Assembly (NCBI RefSeq): GCF_013149805.1
Contig: NZ_JABEZT010000008.1
Coordinates: forward strand, 1 to 64,000
DNA length: 64,000 nucleotides
Direction of reading: 5' to 3'
From: Isoptericola chiayiensis
GTDB lineage: Bacteria; Actinomycetota; Actinomycetes; Actinomycetales; Cellulomonadaceae
Shown: piece after piece, positions 1 to 9,811 of the stretch
How the letters are laid out: each line of letters opens with the position of its first letter
Numbering within the stretch: the first letter of the stretch is position 1
The notes under the pieces: generated by a model
What the model was told of the DNA's origin: nothing
Database searches by the model: none
What the model saw: the letters and a program-made list of their open reading frames with translations, nothing else
Translations under genes and position numbers: made by a program

Positions 1-40
1 TGCCCTGGAAACGGGGTGGGAGAGTAGGACGCCGCCGGAC
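1..40 (+). rRNA. 5S ribosomal RNA, 3' end only
   Basis: The first 40 bases match the conserved 3' end of actinobacterial 5S rRNA, including the GGGAGAGTAGGAC segment and the terminal GCCGCCGGAC strand of helix I. The rest of the gene, and presumably an rRNA operon, lies to the left of the window. The exact 3' end is inferred from the helix I strand. Confidence 0.8.
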
Positions 41-52
41 ACCCTTCACAGC

Positions 53-84
53 AGGCCCCCCACACCACCAGGTGCGGGGGGCCT
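53..84 (+). terminator. rRNA operon terminator hairpin
   Basis: A 14-bp stem (53-66 with 71-84, one A-C mismatch) with a 4-nt loop ACCA starts 12 nt after the 5S end. It is GC-rich and has no T-run, as is common in actinobacteria. Confidence 0.7.
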
Positions 85-182
85 GACTGCTACCCGGAGG
101 TGCCACGAGGCAGGGCGAACTACCGCGGGCGTAGTTCACAGGATCGGTGCCCCAGCACGGCTCGGCGGGCCCGAGCGGCCAC

Positions 183-188
183 TAGACT
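183..188 (+). promoter_or_regulatory. -10 element TAGACT, likely leaderless gatC
   Basis: TAGACT lies 7 nt before the gatC ATG and no Shine-Dalgarno is visible, so transcription probably begins at or next to the start codon. No clear -35 is seen. Confidence 0.5.
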
Positions 189-195
189 GGCGGCC

Positions 196-492
196 ATGTC
201 CACCATCTCCCGTGACGAGGTCGCGCGTGTCGCCGCGCTGGCGCGGATCGAGCTGCGCCCAGACGAGCTGGACCGGCTCTCCGGCGAGCTCGACGTGATC
301 GTCGAGTCCATCGCCAAGGTGAGCGAGGTCGCGACCCCCGAGGTCCCTGCCACGAGCCATCCGCTCCCGATGTCCAACGTGTTCCGCCCGGACGTCCCCG
401 TCGCGGCGCTGCCGGTCGAGGACGTGCTCGCCGGCGCCCCGGACGCGGAGGACGGCCGGTTCGCGGTCCCGCAGATCCTCGGGGAGGACTGA
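196..492 (+). CDS. gatC: Asp-tRNA(Asn)/Glu-tRNA(Gln) amidotransferase subunit C
   Basis: This is the 98-residue small subunit of the GatCAB complex, which converts Glu-tRNA(Gln), and often Asp-tRNA(Asn), into the amidated form. The product starts [20 protein letters not shown] and continues with the family's [11 protein letters not shown] and MSNVFRPD segments; length and order match the family. An upstream in-frame ATG at 100 would add 32 unrelated residues, so the ATG at 196 was chosen; the TAGACT just before it supports a leaderless start. It is followed 1 nt later by gatA. GatC acts as a structural belt between GatA and GatB. Confidence 0.93.
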   Translation: MSTISRDEVARVAALARIELRPDELDRLSGELDVIVESIAKVSEVATPEVPATSHPLPMSNVFRPDVPVAALPVEDVLAGAPDAEDGRFAVPQILGED

Positions 493-493
493 G

Positions 494-2014
494 ATGACCG
501 ACCTGACCCGCCTGTCCGCGGCCGTGCTCGCGGAGAAGCTGCGCGCCCGCGAGATCACCAGCGTCGACCTGACCCAGGCTTTCCTCGACCGCATCGTGTC
601 GGTCGACGGCGCGATCCACGCGTTCCTGCACGTCGACGCCGACGCCGCTCTCGCCACGGCCCGTGACGTCGACGCCCGCCGGGAGGCCGGCGAGGACCTC
701 CACCCGCTCGCGGGCGTCCCGATCGCCGTCAAGGACGTCGTCGTGACCAAGGGCCAGCCGTCCACCGCGGGATCGAAGATCCTCGAGGGCTGGATCCCGC
801 CGTACGACGCCACGCTGGTCGAGAAGATCCGTGCCGCCGGCATGCCGATCCTCGGCAAGACGAACATGGACGAGTTCGCGATGGGCTCGTCCACCGAGCA
901 CTCGGCATACGGCAACACGCACAACCCCTGGGATCTCGAGCGGATCCCCGGCGGGTCCGGCGGCGGCTCCGCGGCCGCGCTGGCTTCCTTCGAGGCGCCG
1001 CTGGCGATCGGCACGGACACGGGCGGCTCGATCCGCCAACCCGGTGCCGTCACCGGCACGGTCGGCGTCAAGCCCACCTACGGCAGCGTGTCGCGCTACG
1101 GCCTGATCGCCCTGGCCTCGAGCCTGGACCAGGCGGGCCCGGTGACTCGCACGGTGCTGGACTCGGCGCTGCTGCACGAGCTCATCGGCGGGCACGATCC
1201 TCGCGACTCGACCTCCATCGACGAGCCCCTGCCGGACCTCGTGGAGGCTGCACGGCAGGGCGCCGCGGGCGACCTGTCCGGGGTGCGCGTCGGCGTGGTG
1301 ACTGAGCTGCAGGGCGAGGGCTACCAGGAGGGCGTGCAGGCTCGCTTCGACGAGTCGTTGGACATCCTGCGTGCCGCGGGCGCGGAGGTCGTCGAGGTCT
1401 CGTGCCCGCACTTCGAGTACGCGCTGGCGGCCTACTACCTGATCCTGCCGGCCGAGGCGTCCAGCAACCTCGCCAAGTTCGACGGGATGCGCTTCGGGCT
1501 GCGGGTCGAGCCCGAGGAGGGGCCGGTCACGGCGGAACGCGTCATGGCGGCCACCCGGGGCGCGGGCTTCGGCGACGAGGTCAAGCGCCGCATCATCCTC
1601 GGTACCTACGCCCTGAGCGCCGGGTACTACGACGCCTACTACGGCAGCGCGCAGAAGGTGCGAACGCTCATCCAGCAGGACTTCGACGCGGCCTTCGGCC
1701 AGGTCGACGTGCTGGTGTCCCCGACGGCGCCCACGACGGCGTTCAGGCTGGGCGAGAAGCTCGACGACCCGCTGGCGATGTACCTCAACGACGTCGCGAC
1801 GATCCCGGCCAACCTCGCCGGCATCCCGGGCATCTCGGTCCCGAACGGTCTGACGGCGCCGCCCGAGGGGGGCGCCGAGCTGCCCACGGGGTTCCAGATC
1901 CTCGCCCCGGCGAAGGCCGACGACCGCTTGTACCGCGTCGGCGCCGCGCTCGAGGCGGCGCTCGAGAAGTCCTGGGGCGGCCCCCTGCTCGACCGTGCAC
2001 CCGAGCTCGGCTGA
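494..2014 (+). CDS. gatA: Asp/Glu-tRNA amidotransferase subunit A (amidase)
   Basis: This 506-residue subunit hydrolyses glutamine to supply ammonia for tRNA-dependent transamidation. The amidase-signature Ser-cisSer-Lys triad is visible as Lys80 (GVPIAVK), Ser155 (PGGSGGGSA) and Ser179 (GTDTGGS). The ATG is preceded by GGGGAGG at 481-487, which lies in the end of gatC, so the two genes are translationally linked. The operon continues into gatB. In bacteria lacking glutaminyl-tRNA synthetase this complex is essential; the non-discriminating GltX and the tRNA-Gln and tRNA-Glu genes are in the same window. Confidence 0.97.
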   Translation: MTDLTRLSAAVLAEKLRAREITSVDLTQAFLDRIVSVDGAIHAFLHVDADAALATARDVDARREAGEDLHPLAGVPIAVKDVVVTKGQPSTAGSKILEGWIPPYDATLVEKIRAAGMPILGKTNMDEFAMGSSTEHSAYGNTHNPWDLERIPGGSGGGSAAALASFEAPLAIGTDTGGSIRQPGAVTGTVGVKPTYGSVSRYGLIALASSLDQAGPVTRTVLDSALLHELIGGHDPRDSTSIDEPLPDLVEAARQGAAGDLSGVRVGVVTELQGEGYQEGVQARFDESLDILRAAGAEVVEVSCPHFEYALAAYYLILPAEASSNLAKFDGMRFGLRVEPEEGPVTAERVMAATRGAGFGDEVKRRIILGTYALSAGYYDAYYGSAQKVRTLIQQDFDAAFGQVDVLVSPTAPTTAFRLGEKLDDPLAMYLNDVATIPANLAGIPGISVPNGLTAPPEGGAELPTGFQILAPAKADDRLYRVGAALEAALEKSWGGPLLDRAPELG

Positions 2015-2036
2015 CGGACCCACGAAGGAGATGACT

Positions 2037-3533
2037 GTGACCCAGCTGGTCGACTACGCCGACGCGGTCCGACGGTTCGACCCGGTGCTCGGCATCGAGG
2101 TGCACGTCGAGCTCGGCACCCGCACCAAGATGTTCTGCGCGGCCGAGGTGGAGTTCGGCGGCGAACCCAACACGCAGACGACGCCCGTCAGCCTCGGGCT
2201 GCCCGGCGCGCTGCCCGTCGTCAACGGCACGGCCGTGGAGTACGCCATCCGGATCGGCCTGGCGCTGAACTGCCAGATCGCTGAGTCGTGCCGGTTCGCC
2301 CGGAAGAACTACTTCTACCCGGACGTGCCGAAGAACTTCCAGACGTCCCAGTACGACGAACCGATCGCGTTCGACGGCTGGCTCGACGTGGAGCTCGAGG
2401 ACGGCACGGTCCACCGGGTCGAGATCGAGCGCGCCCACATGGAGGAGGACGCCGGCAAGAACACGCACGTCGGCGGCACCACGGGGCGGATCCACGGCGC
2501 CGAGTACTCGCTGGTGGACTACAACCGGGCCGGCATCCCGCTGGTGGAGATCGTCACCAAGCCGATCACCGGTGCCGGTGACCGCGCTCCGGAGGTCGCC
2601 CGCGCCTATGTCCAGGCCCTGCGGGACATCTTCCGGGCGCTCGACGTCTCCGAGGCGCGCATGGAGCGCGGCAACGTGCGCGCCGACGTCAACGTCTCCC
2701 TGCGGCCCACCGCCGAGGACCCGCTGGGCACCCGCACCGAGACCAAGAACGTGAACTCGTTCCGGTCCGTTGAGCGCGTGGTGCGGCACGAGATCTCGCG
2801 CCAGGCCGCCGTGCTCGACGCCGGCGACGCCATCGTCCAGGAGACGCGGCACTGGCACGAGGACACGGGTGTGACGACGTCGGGCCGCGTGAAGTCCGAC
2901 GCCGAGGACTACCGCTACTTCCCGGAGCCCGACCTCGTGCCGGTCGAACCGTCGCGCGAGTGGGTCGAGGAGATCCGTTCCACGCTGCCGGAGCTGCCTC
3001 AGGCCCGCCGCCGTCGGCTGCAGATCGAGTGGGGCTACGCCGACGCCGAGATGCGGGACGTGGTCAACGCGGGCGCCGTGGAGCTCATCGAGTCCACCGT
3101 CGCCGCCGGTGCGACGCCGGCCGCCGCGCGCAAGTGGTGGATGGGCGAGCTGGCCCGCCGGGCCAAGCAGGACGAGGTCGAGCTGGCCGAGCTGCCGATC
3201 ACCCCGGCCCAGATCGGCGAGCTGCAGCGGCTGGTCGACGACGGTCGCATCAACGACAAGATCGCCCGACAGGTGCTCGACGGCGTGCTCGCCGGTGAGG
3301 GCGACCCGGAGGCGGTCGTGACTGCCCGGGGCCTGGAGGTGGTCTCCGACGACGGTCCGCTCCTCGCCGCCATCGACGAGGCGCTGGCAGCCCAGCCGGA
3401 CGTCGTCGAGAAGGTCCGTGGCGGCAACCAGGGTCCGGTGGGGGCGATCATCGGCGCCGTCATGAAGGCGACGAAGGGGCAGGCGGACGCCAAGCGCGTG
3501 CGCGAGCTGATCCTGGAGAGGATCGGCAGTTGA
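2037..3533 (+). CDS. gatB: Asp/Glu-tRNA amidotransferase subunit B
   Basis: This is the kinase/tRNA-binding subunit (498 residues), which phosphorylates the tRNA-bound Glu or Asp and then transfers ammonia. It shows [16 protein letters not shown] near the N terminus, the [14 protein letters not shown] motif, and a C-terminal YqeY-like helical tail ending in [15 protein letters not shown] at 2025-2030 is best spaced for the GTG at 2037; the ATG at 2031 in the same frame is too close to it but would add only two residues. It sits 22 nt after gatA and its stop overlaps the next gene's start. Confidence 0.96.
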   Translation: MTQLVDYADAVRRFDPVLGIEVHVELGTRTKMFCAAEVEFGGEPNTQTTPVSLGLPGALPVVNGTAVEYAIRIGLALNCQIAESCRFARKNYFYPDVPKNFQTSQYDEPIAFDGWLDVELEDGTVHRVEIERAHMEEDAGKNTHVGGTTGRIHGAEYSLVDYNRAGIPLVEIVTKPITGAGDRAPEVARAYVQALRDIFRALDVSEARMERGNVRADVNVSLRPTAEDPLGTRTETKNVNSFRSVERVVRHEISRQAAVLDAGDAIVQETRHWHEDTGVTTSGRVKSDAEDYRYFPEPDLVPVEPSREWVEEIRSTLPELPQARRRRLQIEWGYADAEMRDVVNAGAVELIESTVAAGATPAAARKWWMGELARRAKQDEVELAELPITPAQIGELQRLVDDGRINDKIARQVLDGVLAGEGDPEAVVTARGLEVVSDDGPLLAAIDEALAAQPDVVEKVRGGNQGPVGAIIGAVMKATKGQADAKRVRELILERIGS

Positions 3534-4120
3534 GGCCGCCGGTTCTGGCAGGGGAGATGGTGCGGCTGCGGCCGATCGAGGCCCGTGACGCCGACCGGCT
3601 CTGGGAGTCGTTGCACGACGCCGAGGGCATGCGCCTGACGGGGACGACGGCGACGTTCAGCCGCGAGCAGATCGACGACTGGGCGGCGAGCGTCGCCGAC
3701 CGGGACGGTCGCCTGGACTGGGCGATCGTGCCCGGCGCGGTCCGGGACGGCGAGCCGGTCAGCGACGAGCTGATCGGCGAGATCGTGCTCAACGAGATCG
3801 ACCCCGTCAGCCGCAGCGCGAACCTGCGCCTGCAGATGCTGCCCGACTACCGTGGCCGCGGGTACGGGCGGGAGGCGATCGAGCACGTGCTGCGGTTCGC
3901 GTTCGACGCCGCGCGCGAGGACGGCGGCCCGCGCCTGCACCGGGTGGGCCTCGACGTGCTCAGCATCAACCCGCGGGCCAAGGCGCTGTACGCGTCGCTC
4001 GGCTTCGTGGAGGAGGGACGCCTGCGCGACGTCTACCGGGACGGCGACTCCTGGGCGGACGCGATCGTGATGAGCGTCCTGGAGGACGAGTTCCGCGACC
4101 TGCAGGCAGCCGCGGGCTAG
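3530..4120 (+). CDS. RimJ/RimL-type GNAT N-acetyltransferase
   Basis: A 196-residue GNAT protein. [16 protein letters not shown] is the family's N-terminal strand, [18 protein letters not shown] is the acetyl-CoA-binding motif A, and [21 protein letters not shown] is motif B. The proposed TTG start overlaps the gatB stop (TTGA), with GGAGAGG about 8 nt upstream; it keeps the conserved L-x-G-x-x-V-x-L-R-P start. An internal ATG at 3557 would remove it. The substrate is unknown. Coupling to gatB may be only positional. The stop codon overlaps that of the convergent photolyase gene. Confidence 0.85.
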   Translation: MRPPVLAGEMVRLRPIEARDADRLWESLHDAEGMRLTGTTATFSREQIDDWAASVADRDGRLDWAIVPGAVRDGEPVSDELIGEIVLNEIDPVSRSANLRLQMLPDYRGRGYGREAIEHVLRFAFDAAREDGGPRLHRVGLDVLSINPRAKALYASLGFVEEGRLRDVYRDGDSWADAIVMSVLEDEFRDLQAAAG

Positions 4121-5493
4121 TCCTTGGCCCGCTGGAAGTCGTCGAGAGCGACCCGCCTCTCGTGGGCGTGGTCGACGAGCGGCTCCGGGTAGTCGGCGGG
4201 CGGTGCGTCGAGCTTCCACGGCTGGTGCACCGCCCGTCCGGGCACGTCGCCCAGCTCGGGCACCCAGCGCCGCACGTAGACCCCGTCGGGGTCGAACTTC
4301 TCGCCCTGGGTGACCGGGTTGAAGATCCGGAAGTACGGCGCGGCGTCGAACCCGCTGCCGGCCACCCACTGCCAGTTGAGCTGGTTCTGGGAGACGTCGC
4401 CGTCCACCAGGTGCGCCATGAAGTGCTCGGCGCCGCGCTGCCAGCGCACGTGCAGGTCCTTGACGAGGAACGACGCCACGACCATCCGGACGCGGTTGTG
4501 CATCCACCCCGTGGCCAGCAGCTGGCGCATCCCCGCGTCGACGAAGGGGTAGCCGGTCCGCCCCGCGGCCCAGGCGTCGAACCATCGGCTCTCCTGCTCG
4601 CCCGTGGTCCAGGAGTCCTCGGGGACGACGACGCGCACCGACCGGGTCCGGGCTGCCGGCCGGTGGTGGAGCACGTCGGCGTGGAACTCGCGCCAGGCGA
4701 GCTCGGAGCGGAAGGTGGCGACGTCGTCGGACGGGGCGCCGTCGTGCTGCGCGGCGGCGAGGTCGGCGAGCATGGTGCGCGGGTGGATCTCGCCCCAGCG
4801 CAGGTGCACCGACATCGCCGACGTCCCGGCCCGGTCCGGTCGGTCACGCCCGGCGTCGTACTCCGCGAGCCCGTCGCGGACGAAGTCGTGCCAGCGCCGC
4901 CGGGCGGCCTCCTCACCGGCGCGCGGCAGGTGCGCGGTCGGCTCCGGACCGTCCGGCAGGTCGTCGCCGTCCAGCGCGGCCCAGGGGATCTCGTGGGGCC
5001 GGCGGGCCGGTGACGGCCAGCCGTGGTCCAGCCAGGCGTTCCGGAACGGGGTGAACACGCGGTACGGGGTGCCGGACCCGGTGAGCAGGCGACCGGGGGA
5101 GACGGCGTAGGCCGACCCGGTGCGCACCAGGGCGGCGCCGTCCCGGCCGAGCGCCTCCTCGACGCCGTCGTCCCGCCGTCGGCCGTAGGGTTCGTGGCTG
5201 GCGGCGACGTGCACCTCCCGTGCTCCGGCCTCGCGCACGACGGCGGGCACGACGTCGTGCGGGTCGCCCCGGCGGATCACCAGCCGCCCGTCGCACGCCT
5301 CCTCCAGGGCGCGCAGCGAGTCCAGCAGGTAGGCGAGCCGGTTGGCGCCCGCGCGCGACCACAGCGCGTCGTCGAGCACGTACAGGCCGACGACGTCGGC
5401 GTCGTCGTCCCGGGCGGCCTCGACCGCGGCGACCAGCGCGGGGTTGTCGGCGAGGCGCAGGTCGCGGCGGAACCACATCACGGACGTCGGCAT
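4117..5493 (-). CDS. phr: cryptochrome/photolyase family protein (deoxyribodipyrimidine photolyase)
   Basis: This 458-residue flavoprotein probably repairs cyclobutane pyrimidine dimers using blue light. It has the N-terminal antenna domain (MWFRRDLRLADNPAL) and the C-terminal FAD domain with WREFHADVL, GYPFVDAGMRQLL, WMHNRVRM and the DGDVSQNQLNWQWVAGSG flavin-binding block. Class I architecture and length fit a CPD photolyase, though sequence alone does not exclude a related lesion specificity. The ATG at 5493 is preferred over an upstream GTG at 5502, because TACCGT lies 7 nt upstream (leaderless pattern). It converges with the GNAT gene with a 4-bp overlap of stop codons. Confidence 0.92.
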   Translation of the reverse strand: MPTSVMWFRRDLRLADNPALVAAVEAARDDDADVVGLYVLDDALWSRAGANRLAYLLDSLRALEEACDGRLVIRRGDPHDVVPAVVREAGAREVHVAASHEPYGRRRDDGVEEALGRDGAALVRTGSAYAVSPGRLLTGSGTPYRVFTPFRNAWLDHGWPSPARRPHEIPWAALDGDDLPDGPEPTAHLPRAGEEAARRRWHDFVRDGLAEYDAGRDRPDRAGTSAMSVHLRWGEIHPRTMLADLAAAQHDGAPSDDVATFRSELAWREFHADVLHHRPAARTRSVRVVVPEDSWTTGEQESRWFDAWAAGRTGYPFVDAGMRQLLATGWMHNRVRMVVASFLVKDLHVRWQRGAEHFMAHLVDGDVSQNQLNWQWVAGSGFDAAPYFRIFNPVTQGEKFDPDGVYVRRWVPELGDVPGRAVHQPWKLDAPPADYPEPLVDHAHERRVALDDFQRAKD

Positions 5494-5500
5494 GGCCCCC

Positions 5501-5506
5501 ACGGTA
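5501..5506 (-). promoter_or_regulatory. -10 element TACCGT for phr
   Basis: On the minus strand TACCGT is followed by 7 nt and then the phr ATG, with no ribosome-binding site between them. Confidence 0.45.
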
Positions 5507-5584
5507 CGGGCGGACGGACGATCGCACAGGGGGACGCCGAACCGTCCGGTCGCAGGTCAGCGGGTCCGGTGCCAGAGTTTGTCC

Positions 5585-7105
5585 ATGAGTGCGTCCGACG
5601 GCGAGCAGCCCGCAGCGTCCGAGCGTTCGGCCGACCGCGCGTTCTTCGGCCAGCCCCGCGGGTTGATGACGCTGTTCACCACGGAGCTGTGGGAGCGGTT
5701 CAGCTACTACGGGATGCGCGCCATCCTGGTGCTCTACATCACCGACGCCGTCGTCAACGGCGGGCTCGGGTACGACGAGACCACCGGCGAGGCCATCGGC
5801 TCGGTCTACGGCAGCTCGGTCTACCTGCTGTCCATCGTGGGCGGCTGGCTCGCGGACCGGGTCATCGGCGCCCGGCGCTCGGTGCTGTACGGGGGCGTGG
5901 TGATCGCGGCGGGCCACGTGTCCCTGGCGATCCCGCAGGAGTCCTTCACCTGGCTCGGGCTCGTCCTCGTGGCGCTCGGCACCGGCCTGCTCAAGCCGAA
6001 CGTGTCGGCGATGGTCGGCGAGCTCTACGACCGCGACGACCCGCGCCGGGACAGCGGCTTCTCGATCTTCTACATGGGCATCAACCTCGGCTCGCTGTTC
6101 GCCCCCCTGATCGTCGGGACGGTCCAGCGCGTCTGGGGCTACCACGCCGGGTTCTCGGTCGCCGCGGTCGGGATGGCGATCGCCCTGGTGTTCTTCGTCC
6201 TCGGCCGCCGTCACCTGCACGGCGCAGGTGACGCGGTGCCCAACCCGGTCCAGCCCGAGGAGCGCGCCGGGATCGCGCGGATGCTCGCCCTCGTCGTCGT
6301 CGGCGTCGCCGTGATCTACCTGATCGCCGTGGTCGTCACCGGGTCGTGGGGCGGCACCACGTTCGTCGACGCGTTGAGCTACCTCGCCCTGGTCACCCCG
6401 GTCGTGTACTTCGTGATCATGTACCGGTCGCCGAAGGTCCTGGCGACCGAGCGGCCGCGCCTGCTGGCCTACATCCCCCTGTTCGTCGCCGCGATGCTGT
6501 TCTGGATGATCTTCGAGCAGGCCGCGACGACGCTGACGACGTTCGCCCGGGACCGCACCGAGCTGACGGTGCTCGGCCTCGAGGTCAGCCCCGCGTTCTT
6601 CCAGTCGGTCAACCCCGCCTCGATCATCCTGCTCGCCCCCGTGTTCGCCTGGCTGTGGCAGCGCACGGGCGGGCGTCCGCCGACGCCGTACAAGTTCGCG
6701 ATGGGGCTCGCGCTGGCGGCGCTGTCGTTCCTGTTCCTGTCCGGGGCGTCCGCCGTCGTCGGCGACGACCGTGCCCCGGCGTGGGTGCTCATCGTCGTCT
6801 ACGTCGTGCAGACCCTCGGGGAGCTGTGCCTGTCCCCGGTGGGCCTGGCGGCGACGACGCTGCTCGCGCCGCAGGCGTTCCGCGGGCAGGCGATGGCGCT
6901 GTGGTTCCTGGCCAACGCCTCCGGCCAGGCCATCACCGCCCAGCTCGTCCAGGCGACCGCCGACGTCTCCGACACCGCCTACTTCGGCTGGATCGGCGTG
7001 GTGGCGCTGGCGGTCGCCGGGCTGATGTGGGCGCTGTCGCCGTGGGTCATGCGGCACATCCGGGCGGCCGACGAGGCGGAGGGCGTGCACACCGCCGGAG
7101 CGTGA
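5585..7105 (+). CDS. POT/PTR2 family proton-dependent oligopeptide transporter
   Basis: A 506-residue MFS-type membrane protein for proton-coupled import of di- and tripeptides. The N terminus carries the POT signature ELWERFSYYGMRAILVLYI, and FYMGINLGSLFAPLIVG is the PTR2 second signature; about 12-14 hydrophobic segments follow. The start was placed at the ATG at 5585 because upstream residues are not membrane-protein-like and overlap the divergent phr promoter. No clear Shine-Dalgarno is seen. Substrate range cannot be read from the sequence. Confidence 0.9.
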   Translation: MSASDGEQPAASERSADRAFFGQPRGLMTLFTTELWERFSYYGMRAILVLYITDAVVNGGLGYDETTGEAIGSVYGSSVYLLSIVGGWLADRVIGARRSVLYGGVVIAAGHVSLAIPQESFTWLGLVLVALGTGLLKPNVSAMVGELYDRDDPRRDSGFSIFYMGINLGSLFAPLIVGTVQRVWGYHAGFSVAAVGMAIALVFFVLGRRHLHGAGDAVPNPVQPEERAGIARMLALVVVGVAVIYLIAVVVTGSWGGTTFVDALSYLALVTPVVYFVIMYRSPKVLATERPRLLAYIPLFVAAMLFWMIFEQAATTLTTFARDRTELTVLGLEVSPAFFQSVNPASIILLAPVFAWLWQRTGGRPPTPYKFAMGLALAALSFLFLSGASAVVGDDRAPAWVLIVVYVVQTLGELCLSPVGLAATTLLAPQAFRGQAMALWFLANASGQAITAQLVQATADVSDTAYFGWIGVVALAVAGLMWALSPWVMRHIRAADEAEGVHTAGA

Positions 7106-7142
7106 CCGGCCGGGTCCGGCACGCGCGGCCCCGCCCGGTCAC
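7102..7142. terminator. bidirectional terminator hairpin between convergent genes
   Basis: A 13-nt arm at 7102-7114 pairs with 7130-7142 with a single C-C mismatch, spanning the short gap between the convergent POT transporter and DoxX genes. Confidence 0.5.
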
Positions 7143-7149
7143 GGCACGC

Positions 7150-7695
7150 TCAGCGCATCCAGGTCCGGGCTCCCGGGACCCCGGAGTCAGCCCACGCACG
7201 ACCGAGACCCCAGGTGTCGCCCGACCGCGTCAGGGCCAGAGCGGCCAGGAGGCCCACGTACACGAGGTGTTCGTCCACGACCGGGTTGTGCGACCCGGCG
7301 GCGAACGGCCATGCCGCCAGGTACAGCATCGCCATCACGAGTCCACCGGCGACGGCGGCGACCCGCAGTCCGATGCCGAGCAGGAGCGCCAGCCCGGTGC
7401 CGGCCATGGCCGCGACGAACAGCACGTCGGTGACGGGTCCGGCGAGCGCGGCGAACAGCGCGGCCGGCGGCGTGTCGAGGTGGGTGAGGTAGCCGGCGGT
7501 CGGGGAGCTCCCGGCGATCCACGACCGCTCGGGGGTGGTGGCGTGGCCGAGTCCGAAGACCTTGTCGAGCGCGGGCCACAGGAAGACGACGCCGAGCAGC
7601 AGCCGGCAGCACGCGAGGGCCCGGCGTGCTGCCGGGGAGCTGACGGGCCCGCTCGTCGGATCGGTCGGGGCGTGGGTGGTGGCGGTCTCGTGCAT
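7150..7695 (-). CDS. DoxX family membrane protein
   Basis: A 181-residue protein with four hydrophobic helices after a polar N-terminal stretch of about 25 residues. The first helix has CCRLLLGVVFLWPALDKVFG, the usual DoxX opening, and the last has NPVVDEHLVYVGLLAAL. DoxX proteins are small membrane proteins linked in some bacteria to thiosulfate:quinone oxidation or to redox-stress complexes; no partner is present here, so the role is open. The start at 7695 (MHETATT) is preferred over longer upstream frames, which are low-complexity. Its upstream region, shared with ilvD, contains several palindromes described separately. Confidence 0.8.
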   Translation of the reverse strand: MHETATTHAPTDPTSGPVSSPAARRALACCRLLLGVVFLWPALDKVFGLGHATTPERSWIAGSSPTAGYLTHLDTPPAALFAALAGPVTDVLFVAAMAGTGLALLLGIGLRVAAVAGGLVMAMLYLAAWPFAAGSHNPVVDEHLVYVGLLAALALTRSGDTWGLGRAWADSGVPGARTWMR

Positions 7696-7748
7696 GGTGT
7701 CCTCGTCTCTGGTCGGGATGTGCTGCGACGCCGAGCAGCGTGCGGAGC

Positions 7749-7760
7749 GGGAGCGCTCCC
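7749..7760. promoter_or_regulatory. GGGAGCGCTCCC palindrome, LacI/CebR-like operator candidate
   Basis: A perfect 12-bp palindrome lies 54 nt upstream of the doxX start. It matches the core of the CebR operator (TGGGAGCGCTCCCA) known from cellulose-regulated streptomycete genes, differing at the outermost bases. Assignment to a regulator is inference. Confidence 0.4.
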
Positions 7761-7796
7761 TGACCAGGCAGGACGGGCGATCTGAGCGGTGCTGCG

Positions 7797-7841
7797 TAGG
7801 GATTCGTCCCGGGTGGTGAGACGCGTAGGGGAGTTCCCGTA
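7797..7841. promoter_or_regulatory. pair of GGGA...TCCC palindromes between doxX and ilvD
   Basis: Two similar blocks each follow a GCGTAGGG sequence: GGGATTCGTCCC (7799-7810) and GGGAGTTCCC (7829-7838). The sharing of arms suggests paired sites for one regulator. Which of the divergent genes they serve is not clear. Confidence 0.3.
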
Positions 7842-7946
7842 GGACCACCTCGCGGACCGGTCGGGGCGGTCGGTCGACGACGGCGTAGTGTGCCCTCCGA
7901 ACGTCGCTCACGTCACGCACGTGAACCGGTACGAAGGAGCAGACAG

Positions 7947-9809
7947 ATGAGCCGCCCCCTGCGTTCGCGCACGTCGACCCACGGCCGCAACATGTCCGGA
8001 GCCCGCGCCCTGTGGCGCGCCACGGGGATGGGGTCGGAGGACTTCGGCAAGCCGATCGTCGCGATCGCCAACTCGTACACCCAGTTCGTCCCGGGGCACG
8101 TGCACCTCAAGGACATGGGCGACCTCGTGGCGGGAGCCATCCGCGAGGCCGGGGGAGTGGCCAAGGAGTTCAACACCATCGCCGTCGACGACGGCATCGC
8201 GATGGGTCACGGCGGCATGCTCTACTCGCTGCCGAGCCGCGACCTCATCGCCGACTCGGTCGAGTACATGGTCAACGCGCACTGCGCGGACGCCCTGGTG
8301 TGCATCTCGAACTGCGACAAGATCACCCCGGGCATGCTCAACGCGGCGCTGCGGCTCAACATCCCCGTGGTTTTCGTCTCCGGCGGGCCGATGGAGGCCG
8401 GCAAGGCCGTCGTCGCCGACGGCGTGGCGAGGACCAACCTGAACCTCATCAACGCCATCAACTACTCCGCGGACGAGAACGTCTCCGACGAGGCGCTGGC
8501 GAAGGTCGAGGAGAACGCCTGCCCCACCTGCGGGTCCTGCTCCGGGATGTTCACGGCGAACTCCATGAACTGCCTCACCGAGGCGCTCGGCCTGTCCCTG
8601 CCGGGCAACGGGTCGACCCTCGCCACGCACGCCGCGCGCAAGGAGCTGTTCCTCGAGGCCGGGCGCACCGTCGTCGAGCTGGCGAACCGGTACTACGACG
8701 GCGAGGACGACACCGCGGCGCCGCGCGGGATCGCCACCAAGGAGGCGTTCGCCAACGCGATGGCGCTCGACGTCGCGATGGGCGGGTCGACCAACACGGT
8801 GCTGCACGTGCTCGCCGCTGCGCAGGAGGCCGAGGTCGACTTCACGCTGTCCGACATCGAGGAGATCTCGCGCCGGGTGCCCTGCCTGAGCAAGGTCGCG
8901 CCGAACCACCCGAACTACCACATGGAGGACGTCCACCGGGCGGGCGGCATCCCCGCGCTGCTGGGCGAGCTGCACCGGGCCGGCCTGCTGGAGAAGGACG
9001 TGTCCAGCGTGCACACCCCCACACTTCAGGAGTGGCTGGACGACTGGGACGTGCGCGGTGGCAAGGCCACCGAACGCGCCCTCGAGCTGTTCCACGCCGC
9101 TCCCGGCGGGGTGCGCACCACGCAGGCCTTCTCCACGCAGAACCGGTGGGAGTCCCTCGACACCGACGCCGCGGAGGGCTGCATCCGCGACGTCCAGCAC
9201 GCCTACACCGTCGACGGCGGCCTGGCGGTGCTGCGCGGCAACCTCGCCGAGGACGGCGCCGTGTTCAAGACCGCCGGCGTCGACCCCGACGTGTTCCACT
9301 TCCGGGGTCGGGCGCTCGTGTGCGAGTCGCAGGACGAGGCGGTCGAGAAGATCCTCACCAAGCAGGTCGAGCCCGGGCACGTCGTCGTGGTGCGCTACGA
9401 GGGGCCCGCCGGTGGGCCGGGCATGCAGGAGATGCTCTATCCGACCTCCTTCATCAAGGGCCGCGGGCTGGGCAAGGTGTGCGCGCTGATCACCGACGGA
9501 CGCTTCTCTGGCGGGTCGTCCGGCATCTCCATCGGGCACGTCTCCCCGGAGGCCGCCGCCGGCGGGCTCATCGGCCTGGTCGAGGACGGCGACGAGATCG
9601 AGATCGACGTCGACTCGCGCTCCATCCGGCTCGACGTCCCGGACGAGGTACTCGCCGAGCGTCGCGCCGCGATGGAGGCCTCGGAGCACCCGTGGCAGCC
9701 GAAGGACCGCGACCGCTACGTCTCCCCGGCGCTGCAGGCCTACGCCGCCATGGCGACCAGCGCCGACAAGGGTGCCGTGCGGGACGTCTCGCTGGTCGCG
9801 CGTCGCTGA
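7947..9809 (+). CDS. ilvD: dihydroxy-acid dehydratase (long, enterobacterial-type)
   Basis: This 620-residue Fe-S enzyme dehydrates 2,3-dihydroxy-isovalerate or -methylvalerate to the 2-keto acids in valine and isoleucine synthesis. It shows [20 protein letters not shown] (cluster cysteine), [19 protein letters not shown] (further ligand cysteines) and the closing [26 protein letters not shown] at 7934-7939, 7 nt before the ATG, fixes the start; an upstream frame extension is arginine-rich and not conserved-looking. It resembles the E. coli-length subgroup and differs clearly from the second ilvD gene about 350 bp downstream. Confidence 0.95.
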   Translation: MSRPLRSRTSTHGRNMSGARALWRATGMGSEDFGKPIVAIANSYTQFVPGHVHLKDMGDLVAGAIREAGGVAKEFNTIAVDDGIAMGHGGMLYSLPSRDLIADSVEYMVNAHCADALVCISNCDKITPGMLNAALRLNIPVVFVSGGPMEAGKAVVADGVARTNLNLINAINYSADENVSDEALAKVEENACPTCGSCSGMFTANSMNCLTEALGLSLPGNGSTLATHAARKELFLEAGRTVVELANRYYDGEDDTAAPRGIATKEAFANAMALDVAMGGSTNTVLHVLAAAQEAEVDFTLSDIEEISRRVPCLSKVAPNHPNYHMEDVHRAGGIPALLGELHRAGLLEKDVSSVHTPTLQEWLDDWDVRGGKATERALELFHAAPGGVRTTQAFSTQNRWESLDTDAAEGCIRDVQHAYTVDGGLAVLRGNLAEDGAVFKTAGVDPDVFHFRGRALVCESQDEAVEKILTKQVEPGHVVVVRYEGPAGGPGMQEMLYPTSFIKGRGLGKVCALITDGRFSGGSSGISIGHVSPEAAAGGLIGLVEDGDEIEIDVDSRSIRLDVPDEVLAERRAAMEASEHPWQPKDRDRYVSPALQAYAAMATSADKGAVRDVSLVARR

Positions 9810-9811
9810 CC

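Noticed and set aside
182-2023. Long minus-strand open frame opposite gatC and gatA
   Set aside because: It is the high-GC antisense shadow of well-defined genes: Arg/Gly/Ala/Val-rich composition, no family motifs and no ribosome-binding site.
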